Part shown: positions 31,612 to 39,105 of the stretch, piece after piece
Layout of the letters: the number at the start of each line of letters is the position of its first letter
How positions within the stretch are numbered: position 1 is the stretch's first letter
NCBI GenBank assembly: GCA_028820215.1
Contig: JAPPKD010000241.1
Location: forward strand, 1-42,536
From: Spirochaetaceae bacterium
GTDB lineage: Bacteria > Spirochaetota > Spirochaetia > SZUA-6 > Bin103
Direction: 5' to 3'
DNA length: 42,536 nt
The notes under the pieces: generated by a model
The model's input: the letters and a program-made list of their open reading frames with translations, nothing else
Database searches by the model: none
Told to the model about the DNA's origin: nothing
Translations under genes and position numbers: made by a program

Positions 31612-32480
31612 CGGACACCGGCTCGACCGCGGGCGGCGGTGTCTCCGGCTACGGCGCAGGCGAGCTGGGCGACGCCGTATCGGTCGACCAGGTGGCGCGC
31701 GAGAGCGCGTCCCTGATCGAGCGGGGCATTCCGAGCGAGACGCTGGACGAGCTTGCCGGCGGGGACGGCTTCGTCAGCGTCCGGGGCCTCGTGGCGGGGT
31801 ACGGCCGCATGGAGATCCTGCACGGCGTGGACCTGCAGGTCGGCCGCGGGCAGTCGCTGTGCCTGATCGGACCGAACGGCGCCGGCAAGTCCACGGTCCT
31901 GCACTCGATCTACGGCCTGAACACGATCATGGGCGGCACCATCAGCAAGGAAGGCCGCGACATCACCCGCATGCCCGCCACCGACAAGCTGCGGGCCGCC
32001 GGCATCGCCTACATCCTCCAGGACAACTCCGTGTTTCCGGACATGACCGTGGAAGAGAACCTGCAGATGGGCGCCTACCTGATGAGCGACCGGGCCGCCG
32101 CGCGGGCGGCGGTCGGCGGCGTGCTCGAGAAGTACCCGCGCCTCGCCGAGCGGCGCGCGCAGCCGGCGCGCGTCCTGTCGGGCGGGGAGCGCCGCCTGCT
32201 GGAGATCTCGCGCGCCCTCGTGATGGACCCCGACGTACTCCTGGTGGACGAGCCGTCGATCGGCCTGGAGCCGCGCTTCATCGACATGGTCTTCGAGCTG
32301 CTGGCCGATCTGCGCGACCACGAGGGCAAGACGATCATCATGGTCGAGCAGAACGCCCGCAAGGGGCTGGCGTTCGCGGACATCGGCTACGTGCTGGTGT
32401 CGGGAGACCTGGCCCTGGCCGCGCGCGGCGACGACCTGCTGCAGGACGAGCGGGTAGGCCGGCTGTTCCTGGGCGGGTAG
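31608..32480 (+). CDS. Branched-chain amino-acid type ABC ATPase (LivF-like), extended N-terminus
   Basis: A 290-residue ATPase. Residues about 56-290 are an ordinary LivF: RGLVAGYGRMEILHGVDLQV, Walker A GPNGAGKS, ILQDNSVFPDMTVEENLQMG, signature LSGGERRLLEISRAL, Walker B VLLVDEPSIGLEP, and VEQNARKGL. The first 55 residues (glycine-rich, then an acidic helix VDQVARESASLIERG) are not part of the family and have no obvious domain. The ATG at 31,608 overlaps the LivG-like stop, and no better internal start with a ribosome site is evident, so the extension is probably translated. It is the last gene of the importer operon and converges on vapC. Confidence 0.9.
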   Translation: MTDTGSTAGGGVSGYGAGELGDAVSVDQVARESASLIERGIPSETLDELAGGDGFVSVRGLVAGYGRMEILHGVDLQVGRGQSLCLIGPNGAGKSTVLHSIYGLNTIMGGTISKEGRDITRMPATDKLRAAGIAYILQDNSVFPDMTVEENLQMGAYLMSDRAAARAAVGGVLEKYPRLAERRAQPARVLSGGERRLLEISRALVMDPDVLLVDEPSIGLEPRFIDMVFELLADLRDHEGKTIIMVEQNARKGLAFADIGYVLVSGDLALAARGDDLLQDERVGRLFLGG

Positions 32481-32487
32481 CCGGAGC

Positions 32488-32904
32488 TCAGGCCGGAACG
32501 GCGTCCGGGGTGTAGCGATCGACTCCCGGGATGCCGTCGAAGTGCTCGTCGTAGCTGACGATTGCGCGGACGCCGGTGCGGCGCATCACGGCAACGTGGA
32601 TGGCGTCTCGGGGCTTCACGCCCGGGTGCGCCACCAGGACCGAACGGCTGGTGCGCAGATCCGCCAGCAGTACGGGGTAGATGTGCGGAATCGTGGCCAT
32701 GAACATATCGAAGACGGCGAAGCCAACTGTCGGCCGGCGTATCGCCCGGTACCGGTAGAGGATCTCCTGGAGGATCTCGACATCGCTCACCGCGTCGACG
32801 TGACGCCGCGCGACAGCTCGCATGAACCGGATGCTGGGCTCCTTGAATTCGTGGTCGCGGCCCGCGACATGCATGGGGATGTTGGCGTCCACGAATACCG
32901 TCAC
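32488..32904 (-). CDS. vapC: VapC-type PIN-domain toxin
   Basis: A 138-residue PIN ribonuclease: D6 in VFVDANIPM, E47 in DVEILQEILYRY, D100 in KPRDAIHVAVMRRTG and D119/D123 in IVSYDEHFDGIPGV make a complete acidic site. VapC toxins cleave tRNA or rRNA. The ATG overlaps the antitoxin stop by four bases, the normal antitoxin-first layout. Nothing suggests decay, in contrast to the other toxin loci in the window. It ends eight bases from the convergent LivF-like gene. Confidence 0.85.
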   Translation of the reverse strand: MTVFVDANIPMHVAGRDHEFKEPSIRFMRAVARRHVDAVSDVEILQEILYRYRAIRRPTVGFAVFDMFMATIPHIYPVLLADLRTSRSVLVAHPGVKPRDAIHVAVMRRTGVRAIVSYDEHFDGIPGVDRYTPDAVPA

Positions 32905-33143
32905 CGCTCGGTCGCGCCGCGAACGATTTCCGATTCAAGCTGGCGAGGGTCGTCGGGCACGTCATCGTCGAGTTGAGCCAAGGCTTCGACGGCGCGCAGC
33001 CGGGCGGCCACGCCCCCGGACCCGTATTGGATCTCCACCGCTTCGCGCACGAGGTCACCCACGGAGCGACCCTGTTGCCGCGCCGCAGCCTGCAACTCCT
33101 GGTAGAGAATCGGTGGAAACAGAATGGTGCTCTTCTTGGTCAT
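32901..33143 (-). CDS. vapB: Ribbon-helix-helix antitoxin of VapC
   Basis: An 80-residue protein. The N-terminal MTKKSTILFPPILYQELQAA, then GRSVGDLVREAVEIQYG, is a ribbon-helix-helix DNA-binding domain. The C-terminal half (VEALAQLDDDVPDDPRQLES) is acidic and would wrap the toxin. I prefer ATG 33,143; ATG 33,164 is in frame, but it lies inside the palindrome that looks like this protein's operator. Autorepression by the antitoxin-toxin complex on that site is the expected control. Confidence 0.8.
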   Translation of the reverse strand: MTKKSTILFPPILYQELQAAARQQGRSVGDLVREAVEIQYGSGGVAARLRAVEALAQLDDDVPDDPRQLESEIVRGATER

Positions 33144-33155
33144 GCGCTGGGTATC

Positions 33156-33175
33156 GGTATCCATATATGGATACC
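33156..33175. promoter_or_regulatory. Perfect 20-bp palindrome, vapBC operator
   Basis: GGTATCCATATATGGATACC is a perfect inverted repeat, 13 bases upstream of the preferred antitoxin start. A further GGTATC half-site abuts it at 33,150-33,155. RHH antitoxins bind such short palindromes as dimers. The AT-rich centre can also supply the minus-strand -10 element, so binding would block transcription. Confidence 0.75.
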
Positions 33176-33220
33176 ATCATGCGAAAGAACCTCGCCGCGT
33201 CAAGGCCGTGCCGCTCGGTC

Positions 33221-33226
33221 TACGAT
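33221..33226 (+). promoter_or_regulatory. -10-like hexamer, leaderless start of the 33,233 gene
   Basis: TACGAT followed by exactly six bases (AGGCTC) and ATG 33,233. There is no Shine-Dalgarno sequence. GTCAAGGCCG lies upstream at 33,199-33,208, the same ten bases as before the TATAAT at 14,644. Confidence 0.5.
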
Positions 33227-33232
33227 AGGCTC

Positions 33233-34279
33233 ATGGTCAACTTCGCACTCCTGGGAGCGGGGCGGATCGGCGCCATGCATGCCGCCAACCTCGCCACCCG
33301 GTCGGATGCCCGGCTGGTGCGTGTCTACGATCCGGTGGGGGCCGTGGCGGCGGCGGTAGCCGAGCGCCACGGTGCTGCGGCCGCGGCGGATGTCGATTCG
33401 GCGCTTGGCGCCGACGTCGATGCCGTGCTCATCGCCTCTTCGACCGACACGCACGTGCCCCTGATCATCGCCGCCGCCGGCGCCGGCAAGGCCGTGCTGT
33501 GCGAGAAGCCGATCGACCTGAGCCTGAAGCGGGTGGAGCAGTGCTGGCAGGCGGTGCGCGATGCCGGCGTGCCGATCCAGATCGGCTTCAATCGCCGCTA
33601 CGATCCGACCCACCGCCGCGTGCGGGATCTGGCCGCCAGCGGCGCCGTCGGGGCGATCTACCAGGTGATCATCTCGAGCCGTGACCCGGAGCCGCCGCCA
33701 GCGGCCTACCTGCGCGTGTCCGGCGGGCTGTTCCGCGACATGATGATCCATGACTTCGACCTCGCCCGCTTCGTGCTCGGCGAGGAACCCACGTCGATCA
33801 CGGCGATCGGCAGCGCCCTGGTGGATCCGGCGATCGGCGACCTGGGTGACATCGACACGGCCATGGTCATGATGGCGACCCCGTCCGGGGTGCAATGCCA
33901 CATCAACTGTTCCCGGCAAGCCGCGTACGGCTACGACCAGCGGCTGGAGGTGCACGGCGCGCTCGGCATGGCCTGCTCCGGCAACCGGCGCGAGGACGAG
34001 GCGCGGCTGTTCACGGCGGATGCCGCCGGAGCCCCGGCGCCGCTGGAGCACTTCTTCATCGAGCGCTACGCCGCGGCCTACCAGGCCGAGCTGGGGGACT
34101 TCATCGATGCGGTCGCGACCGGCCGGGAGCCTTCGGTGACGTTCGCCGACGGCCGGCGCGCGCTGGAGCTGGCGGAGGCCGCGTTGCGCTCCCTGAAGAG
34201 CGGCAGCACCGTCCCGATGCCCGGCGACACGGTGCCGGTGTCCGGCGTCGCAGCGTCCGAAAGAGGAGGGGTCCGATGA
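33233..34279 (+). CDS. Gfo/Idh/MocA oxidoreductase, inositol 2-dehydrogenase-like
   Basis: A 348-residue dehydrogenase: Rossmann ALLGAGRIGAMHAANL near the start, catalytic Lys in CEKPIDLSL near residue 86, QIGFNRRYDPTHRRVRDL, and GGLFRDMMIHDFDLARFVLG, which is the inositol 2-dehydrogenase (IolG) pattern. Length is typical. It probably oxidises myo-inositol or scyllo-inositol with NAD. Its stop overlaps the P450 ATG by four bases. It differs clearly from the other family member at 20,111. The open frame extends upstream, but the -10 position and homology favour ATG 33,233. Confidence 0.9.
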   Translation: MVNFALLGAGRIGAMHAANLATRSDARLVRVYDPVGAVAAAVAERHGAAAAADVDSALGADVDAVLIASSTDTHVPLIIAAAGAGKAVLCEKPIDLSLKRVEQCWQAVRDAGVPIQIGFNRRYDPTHRRVRDLAASGAVGAIYQVIISSRDPEPPPAAYLRVSGGLFRDMMIHDFDLARFVLGEEPTSITAIGSALVDPAIGDLGDIDTAMVMMATPSGVQCHINCSRQAAYGYDQRLEVHGALGMACSGNRREDEARLFTADAAGAPAPLEHFFIERYAAAYQAELGDFIDAVATGREPSVTFADGRRALELAEAALRSLKSGSTVPMPGDTVPVSGVAASERGGVR

Positions 34280-35493
34280 GCGAGTGGCTGAAATCGACCA
34301 TCGCACGGCTGCTGGTCGCCTGGGAGCGGCGGGAGTCGGGCGTCGCCTACGACCTGCTGTCGCCGCAGTTGAGGGAGGATCCGTATCCCACCTACCGGGA
34401 GATGCGGAGCAAGGATCCCGTGCACCGGATGAGGCTGGTCAAGGCGTGGGCGCTGACGCGGTACGAGGACGTGGAGCGGGTGCTGCGGGACGACAGGCGA
34501 TTCTGCAGCTCCGACCGGGTCCTGGTGAAGACGATACCGCTGAGCCTGCTCGACATGGATCCTCCGGAGCACACGCGCGTGCGCGCGCTGGTATCCAAGG
34601 CGTTCACGCCGAAGGCGGTACGGCAGCTTCGCGGCCGCGTGCAGGAGATCACCGACCGGCTGCTGGACGAGGTTGCAGGACAGCGCCGGTTCGACGTGGT
34701 CGGGTCGCTGGGATACCCGCTGCCGATCACGGTGATCGCGGAAATGCTGGGGGTGCGATCGGAGGACATGGGCGCATTCGAGACGTGGTCGAACACGCTG
34801 GCGCTGGCCGTCGATCCGATCCTTGGCGGGAAACAGGTGCAGGCGATCAGGCAGACTGCCGAACAGGTGTCCGCATACTTCGAGGAGATCATCTCCGAGC
34901 GGCGGAGTGAGCCGAGGGATGACCTGGTGACCGCGCTGATGATGGCGGAGGAAGCGGGAGACCGGCTGACGCATGAGGAGATGCTGTCGGTGATGCGCTT
35001 GATCCTGGTGGCCGGGAACGAGACGACGCGGAACCTGATCGGCAACGCGGTCCTGGCGCTGCTGCGGAATCCCGAGCAACTCCAGCGATTGCGGGACGAC
35101 CGGGGGCTGCTGGACTCGGCGGTGGACGAGCTACTCCGATACGACAGCCCCGTGCAGCTCGACGGGCGTGCGGCGCGCGAGGACGTCGAGGTCGGCGGCA
35201 AGCAGATACGGGCGGGAGACGTCGTGATCTCCGTGCTCGGTGCGGCGAACCGGGATCCGGAGGCGTTCGACGATCCTGAGTCGCTGGACGTCGGCAGGCG
35301 CGGGAACAGCCACCTGTCGTTCGGCCGGGGCGTGCACTACTGCCTCGGCGGTCCGCTGGCGGTCATGGAGGCGCGCACGGCGTTGGCGAGCCTTCTGGAT
35401 CGGTACTCGTCGATGCGGCTGGCCGTGGAGCCGGAGTACCGGGAGGGAGTGGCGCTGCGCGGCGTCGAACGGCTCTGGATCGAGGTGGACTGA
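34276..35493 (+). CDS. Cytochrome P450
   Basis: A 405-residue soluble bacterial P450. The I-helix oxygen-binding motif is AGNETTR (from residue 246), the K-helix E-x-x-R is E285/R288 (ELLRY), and the heme loop FGRGVHYCLGG has the axial Cys at 356. The MDPPEHTRVRALVSKAF segment is the usual class-I signature. No membrane anchor is seen. Electrons would come from a ferredoxin encoded elsewhere. GAGGAGGGG precedes the ATG, which overlaps the dehydrogenase stop, so the two products are made together. The substrate cannot be inferred. Confidence 0.95.
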   Translation: MSEWLKSTIARLLVAWERRESGVAYDLLSPQLREDPYPTYREMRSKDPVHRMRLVKAWALTRYEDVERVLRDDRRFCSSDRVLVKTIPLSLLDMDPPEHTRVRALVSKAFTPKAVRQLRGRVQEITDRLLDEVAGQRRFDVVGSLGYPLPITVIAEMLGVRSEDMGAFETWSNTLALAVDPILGGKQVQAIRQTAEQVSAYFEEIISERRSEPRDDLVTALMMAEEAGDRLTHEEMLSVMRLILVAGNETTRNLIGNAVLALLRNPEQLQRLRDDRGLLDSAVDELLRYDSPVQLDGRAAREDVEVGGKQIRAGDVVISVLGAANRDPEAFDDPESLDVGRRGNSHLSFGRGVHYCLGGPLAVMEARTALASLLDRYSSMRLAVEPEYREGVALRGVERLWIEVD

Positions 35494-35527
35494 GCGGCCG
35501 GCGTGGTAGTGCGTTCGGGAGGCGCTC

Positions 35528-35533
35528 TATAAT
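35528..35533 (+). promoter_or_regulatory. TATAAT element before the IolE-like gene
   Basis: A perfect TATAAT ends eight bases before ATG 35,542, with no Shine-Dalgarno sequence in between. Transcription would start at or just before the start codon. No clear -35 match lies 16-18 bases upstream. Confidence 0.5.
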
Positions 35534-35541
35534 CGCGGCAT

Positions 35542-36423
35542 ATGGCGATTACCGTAGGGACGGGGCCGGACTCGTGGGGTGTCTGGTTTCCGTCGGATCC
35601 GAAGCAACCCCCCTGGGAGCAGTACCTGGACGAGGCGGCCGCGGCCGGCTACGAGTGGACGGAGCTGGGTCCGATCGGCTACCTGCCGACCGATACCGAC
35701 GTCCTGCAGGCGGAGCTCGACAAGCGCTCCCTGAAGCTCTGCGGCGGCTTCATCATGCATCACCTGGAGGACGAAGGAGTCGCCGACGTGGTGCTGCGCG
35801 ACATCGACCACGTGTCCGGGCCGTTCAACCAGCTTGGCGCGCGCTTCATCGTACTGATCGACGACGTGTACACGAACCTGCACACCGGTGAGCAGGAACG
35901 TCCGAAGGAGCTGGACGACGCGGCGTGGGCGCGGCTGATCGAGACCGCCAATCGCGCCCAGGAGCGGGCGGCCGGCTACGGGCTGCAGGTCGTGTACCAC
36001 CCGCACGCCGACACGCACGTGGAGAACCACCGGCAGATGGAGCGCTTCCTGGCGGACGCCGATCCGTCGGTCATGCTCTGCCTGGACACCGGCCACGACG
36101 CCTACACCGGCGGCGATCCGATTGCCTTCTTCGAGAAGCACCACGAGCGCATACCCTACCTGCACCTGAAGAGCATCCGCGGCGACCTGCGCGAGCAGAT
36201 GCTGCGCGCCGGCACGCCGTTCGCGACCGCGGTCGGCCAGGGGATGTTCTGCGAGCCGTCCGAGGGGGAGGTCGACTTCGAGCGCCTGCGCGACGTCGCC
36301 CACCGGATCGGTTACGACGGCTTCGGCGTGGTGGAACAGGACATGTATCCGCCGGCGCCCGGCGCGCCCTTTCCCATCGCCAAGCGGACCAGGGAGTACC
36401 TGCGGGACATCGGACTGGGCTGA
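35542..36423 (+). CDS. IolE-like xylose-isomerase-type TIM barrel
   Basis: A 293-residue sugar-phosphate isomerase/epimerase-family barrel (AP endonuclease family 2 fold). It begins GTGPDSWGVWFPSDPKQPPW, closely like the 'g..pisWGv' start of IolE, the inosose dehydratase. YHPHADTHVE, LCLDTGHDAYTGGDP and YLHLKSI give the metal-binding His/Asp/Glu residues, and VVEQDMYP ends the last strand. With IolD and two IolG-like genes nearby, inosose dehydration is the best guess. Other members are hydroxypyruvate isomerases or epimerases. The 110 bases that follow, to 36,534, hold no gene. Confidence 0.85.
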   Translation: MAITVGTGPDSWGVWFPSDPKQPPWEQYLDEAAAAGYEWTELGPIGYLPTDTDVLQAELDKRSLKLCGGFIMHHLEDEGVADVVLRDIDHVSGPFNQLGARFIVLIDDVYTNLHTGEQERPKELDDAAWARLIETANRAQERAAGYGLQVVYHPHADTHVENHRQMERFLADADPSVMLCLDTGHDAYTGGDPIAFFEKHHERIPYLHLKSIRGDLREQMLRAGTPFATAVGQGMFCEPSEGEVDFERLRDVAHRIGYDGFGVVEQDMYPPAPGAPFPIAKRTREYLRDIGLG

Positions 36424-36534
36424 GCGCCAGCCTCCACTCGACGCCGGGGCGCGTCGTTGCACCTGCCGCGCCCGCCATGGCACGCTGGCCGTTCGCCCTG
36501 AGACCGGGGCGGATCAAGCTGGAGGTGCCGTTCG

Positions 36535-37521
36535 ATGAGCTCGTGCGTGGTCGAGGCGCGCTCGGTCACCAGGGACTTCAGGGTCGCGCAGAAGCCGCGC
36601 GGCAGCTTCAGCACGCTGCGCCACCTGCTCCGCCGCCGTTACCGGACGGTGCGGGCGGTGGATGGTGTGTCCTTTTCGATACGGCACGGAGAACGCGTGG
36701 CCGTGCTGGGGGCCAACGGGGCCGGCAAGACCACTCTGGTCAAGCTGATGTGCGGCCTGCTTCGCCCCACGGCGGGACAGGTCGAGCTGCTCGGCACAGA
36801 GCCGGTCCGGCGCCGGATTGCCGTGCGCCGGCAGATGGGCCTGGTGCTGGCGGGCCGCGTGCGGCTGTGGCCGGAGCTCACCGCGAACGACAACTTCGAG
36901 TTGTTGTACGCGCTGTACGGTCTGGATGCTTCCGAGCACGCGGGCCGCACGGCGCGGCTGGCCGAGCTGCTGGGGGTGTCCGGCGAGGTGAGGACGCAGG
37001 TGCGGAAGCTGTCATACGGGACGCGCACCAAGCTGGAGCTGATGGCCGGGCTCCTGCACGCGCCGCGTGTCGTGTTCCTGGACGAGCCCACCGTGGGGGT
37101 CGACCAGCGCACGCGGGAGGCGCTCCACGGCTTCCTGGGCAGCGATGCCCCGGACGGCCTGGGACGCGACGCGGCGCTGGTTCTCACCTCGCACAACCTG
37201 GCCGACATCACCCGCATCGCCCGGCGGGTGCTGCTGATCAGGGAGGGCCGCCTGGTGTACGACGGGATGCTGCAGGACGTGGTCGCCGCCGCGCGTGAGT
37301 CCGTCCGCATCAAGGTGAGGGGCCGCCGCCTGAGCGCCGCGACGTCAGCCGACGCCCGCGTCATCCGCGACACGGCGGACGAGCTGGAGCTGGCCGTGCA
37401 TCCGCAGGCGGTCCGCCGCGTGCTGGCGGCGGTCACCCAAGCCCGCGACGTGCGGGACGTGCGGACCGACGTGCCAAGCGCCGAGGAGGCGCTCGCGGAA
37501 CTGTACCGGAACCTCGGATGA
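36535..37521 (+). CDS. ABC-2 type transporter ATPase
   Basis: A 328-residue exporter ATPase: Walker A GANGAGKTT near 59-67, signature LSYGTRTKLELMAGL (LSYGT), Walker B VVFLDEPTVGVD and H-loop TSHNL. A pre-domain (RGSFSTLRHLLRRRYRTVRA) and C-terminal extension (about 250-328) are those of the NatA/DUF990-associated group, which pairs with two small permeases. The stop overlaps the first permease gene by four bases. Substrate is unknown; related systems export drugs, lipids or antibiotics. Confidence 0.9.
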   Translation: MSSCVVEARSVTRDFRVAQKPRGSFSTLRHLLRRRYRTVRAVDGVSFSIRHGERVAVLGANGAGKTTLVKLMCGLLRPTAGQVELLGTEPVRRRIAVRRQMGLVLAGRVRLWPELTANDNFELLYALYGLDASEHAGRTARLAELLGVSGEVRTQVRKLSYGTRTKLELMAGLLHAPRVVFLDEPTVGVDQRTREALHGFLGSDAPDGLGRDAALVLTSHNLADITRIARRVLLIREGRLVYDGMLQDVVAAARESVRIKVRGRRLSAATSADARVIRDTADELELAVHPQAVRRVLAAVTQARDVRDVRTDVPSAEEALAELYRNLG

Positions 37522-38315
37522 GCGCGCTGAGGCGCACGGCGACGGCTCTTCGGGCACTGACGAAGGCGCTGGTGACGCAGTCCATGGCGTATCGGGCCGA
37601 CTACCTGATCGGCATCGGCATGTCGCTGCTGCCGACGCTGATGCTCGCGTACCTCTGGTGGTCGATCCTGGGAGCGCGCAGCGGCCCCGAGCGGCTGGCC
37701 CTGCTGGCGTACTTCCTTGCCGCCGGCCTGGTAGAGCAGTTGACGGACACCGGAGAGTTTCAGTGGGGGCTGGCCGGGCGGATCCGGCAGGGCCAGGTCG
37801 AGCTGGAGGCTCTGGCCGGAGCCTCGCTGGGCATCGTCTGGTTCGGGACGGCCGCCGGCATGCGCGCCGGTCAGGTCATCGCCAAGGGTCCGGGACTGGT
37901 GCTGCTCGCCGTGGGCGTGCTGCTCGCCGGCACCTGGCTGGGCGCCGGGCACCTGGGTTACGCGCTTCTGGCGCTCTGCGGTGCCTTCGTGGTGCGGTTC
38001 CTGCTGTCCGTGGCCGTGTCGGCCCTCTCGTTCTGGATCGACGACGTCGCAGGCGTCTACTTCATCGTACAGTTGGCAGCGAGCGTTCTGTCCGGCCGGC
38101 TCATCCCGCTCCATCTGCTCGGCGATCGGGTGGAGGCGGTCATGGCGCTGACGCCGTTCTACTACCTGGTCTTCGCGCCGGCGACGCTGCTTGCGGGAGG
38201 CTCGCCCGGGCATCCCGTGCTCGTCGGCCAACTGGTGTGGGCGGTGCTGCTGCTGGTCGCCGCCTGGACGCTCACCCGCGCCGGTCTGCGCCGGTATACG
38301 AATGTCGCCGCGTAG
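37518..38315 (+). CDS. ABC-2 family permease, first subunit
   Basis: A 265-residue membrane protein with about six hydrophobic segments (YLIGIGMSLLPTLMLAYLWW; YFLAAGLVEQLTDTGEF; GLVLLAVGVLLAGTWLGAG; ALCGAFVVRFLLSVAVSALS; IVQLAASVLSGRLIPLHLLG; LVGQLVWAVLLLVAAWTLTR). It belongs to the DUF990/ABC-2 group that forms heterodimers with the next gene product. It starts inside the ATPase stop and overlaps the second permease gene by 14 bases. Confidence 0.85.
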   Translation: MSALRRTATALRALTKALVTQSMAYRADYLIGIGMSLLPTLMLAYLWWSILGARSGPERLALLAYFLAAGLVEQLTDTGEFQWGLAGRIRQGQVELEALAGASLGIVWFGTAAGMRAGQVIAKGPGLVLLAVGVLLAGTWLGAGHLGYALLALCGAFVVRFLLSVAVSALSFWIDDVAGVYFIVQLAASVLSGRLIPLHLLGDRVEAVMALTPFYYLVFAPATLLAGGSPGHPVLVGQLVWAVLLLVAAWTLTRAGLRRYTNVAA

Positions 38316-39093
38316 CGCCGCGCGCATCGCTGCCGCGGTGCTGCGGGCGAGCGTGCGCGCCGACACGGCGTACCGCGGCGCCTTCCTGGCGCGCGCCGGC
38401 GAGGGCATCGCCAGTCTGGCGCTGTCGATCGCGTTCTACGGCCTGATTTACACCCGGACCGGCGGGATCGAAGGGTGGACGTACGCCCGGATCCTGACCC
38501 TCGCCGGCACCTTCGAGATCGTCCGCGCGATCGTGCATGCGCTGTTCATCCGCAACCTGCCGCGGCTCCAGGACCGCATCCGCAACGGGGAACTGGACTA
38601 CGACCTGCTCATGCCGGTCAGCACGCGGTTCCTGGTCTCCTGCCGCCGGCTGTCGGCGATGAGCGCGCTGCCCGCCGTGCTCGGCGTGTTCCTGGTGGCC
38701 GCCGGAGCTGCCGCCGAGGCGGGATGGCCTTCACCGGGTGGCGTGGCCGGCTACCTGGCGCTCCTGATCCTGGCGGTGGCCGGCAACTACAGCCTCTGGT
38801 TCCTGGTGATGTGCCTGGCGTTCTGGATCGAGAAGGTGGACTGGCTGCAGATGCCTTATCTGGAGGCGCTGAACCTGGCGCGCTTTCCGCCGACGGTCCT
38901 TCCGGCCGGGGTGCGGGTGGCCGCGACCGTGCTGCTGCCGGCGGCGGTGAGCGCGGCGCTGCCGGCGGCGGTGCTGTGGGGCGGGCTCGGCTGGCACGTG
39001 GCCGGGTTCGGCGCCGGCGTGGCGGCCACAGCACTCGTGTCGACCCTGGTATTCAAGCGCGGGTTGTTGCGCTACGAGGGCGGCACCGCCTGA
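38302..39093 (+). CDS. ABC-2 family permease, second subunit
   Basis: A 263-residue membrane protein starting at ATG 38,302 (MSPRSAARIAAAVLRASVRA), inside the end of the first permease gene. Six hydrophobic segments are visible, including GYLALLILAVAGNYSLWFLV and SAALPAAVLWGGLGWHVAGF. The soluble loop NLPRLQDRIRNGELDYDLLM is the conserved cytoplasmic coupling region of this group, matching the first subunit's GLAGRIRQGQVELEAL. The paralogous pair and ATPase make a complete three-gene exporter. It converges on the EamA gene with a 12-base gap. Confidence 0.85.
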   Translation: MSPRSAARIAAAVLRASVRADTAYRGAFLARAGEGIASLALSIAFYGLIYTRTGGIEGWTYARILTLAGTFEIVRAIVHALFIRNLPRLQDRIRNGELDYDLLMPVSTRFLVSCRRLSAMSALPAVLGVFLVAAGAAAEAGWPSPGGVAGYLALLILAVAGNYSLWFLVMCLAFWIEKVDWLQMPYLEALNLARFPPTVLPAGVRVAATVLLPAAVSAALPAAVLWGGLGWHVAGFGAGVAATALVSTLVFKRGLLRYEGGTA

Positions 39094-39105
39094 GTCGCCG
39101 CGGGC

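Noticed and set aside
32488..33143. vapBC as part of the dehydrogenase-P450 operon
   Set aside because: It lies on the opposite strand with its own palindromic operator.
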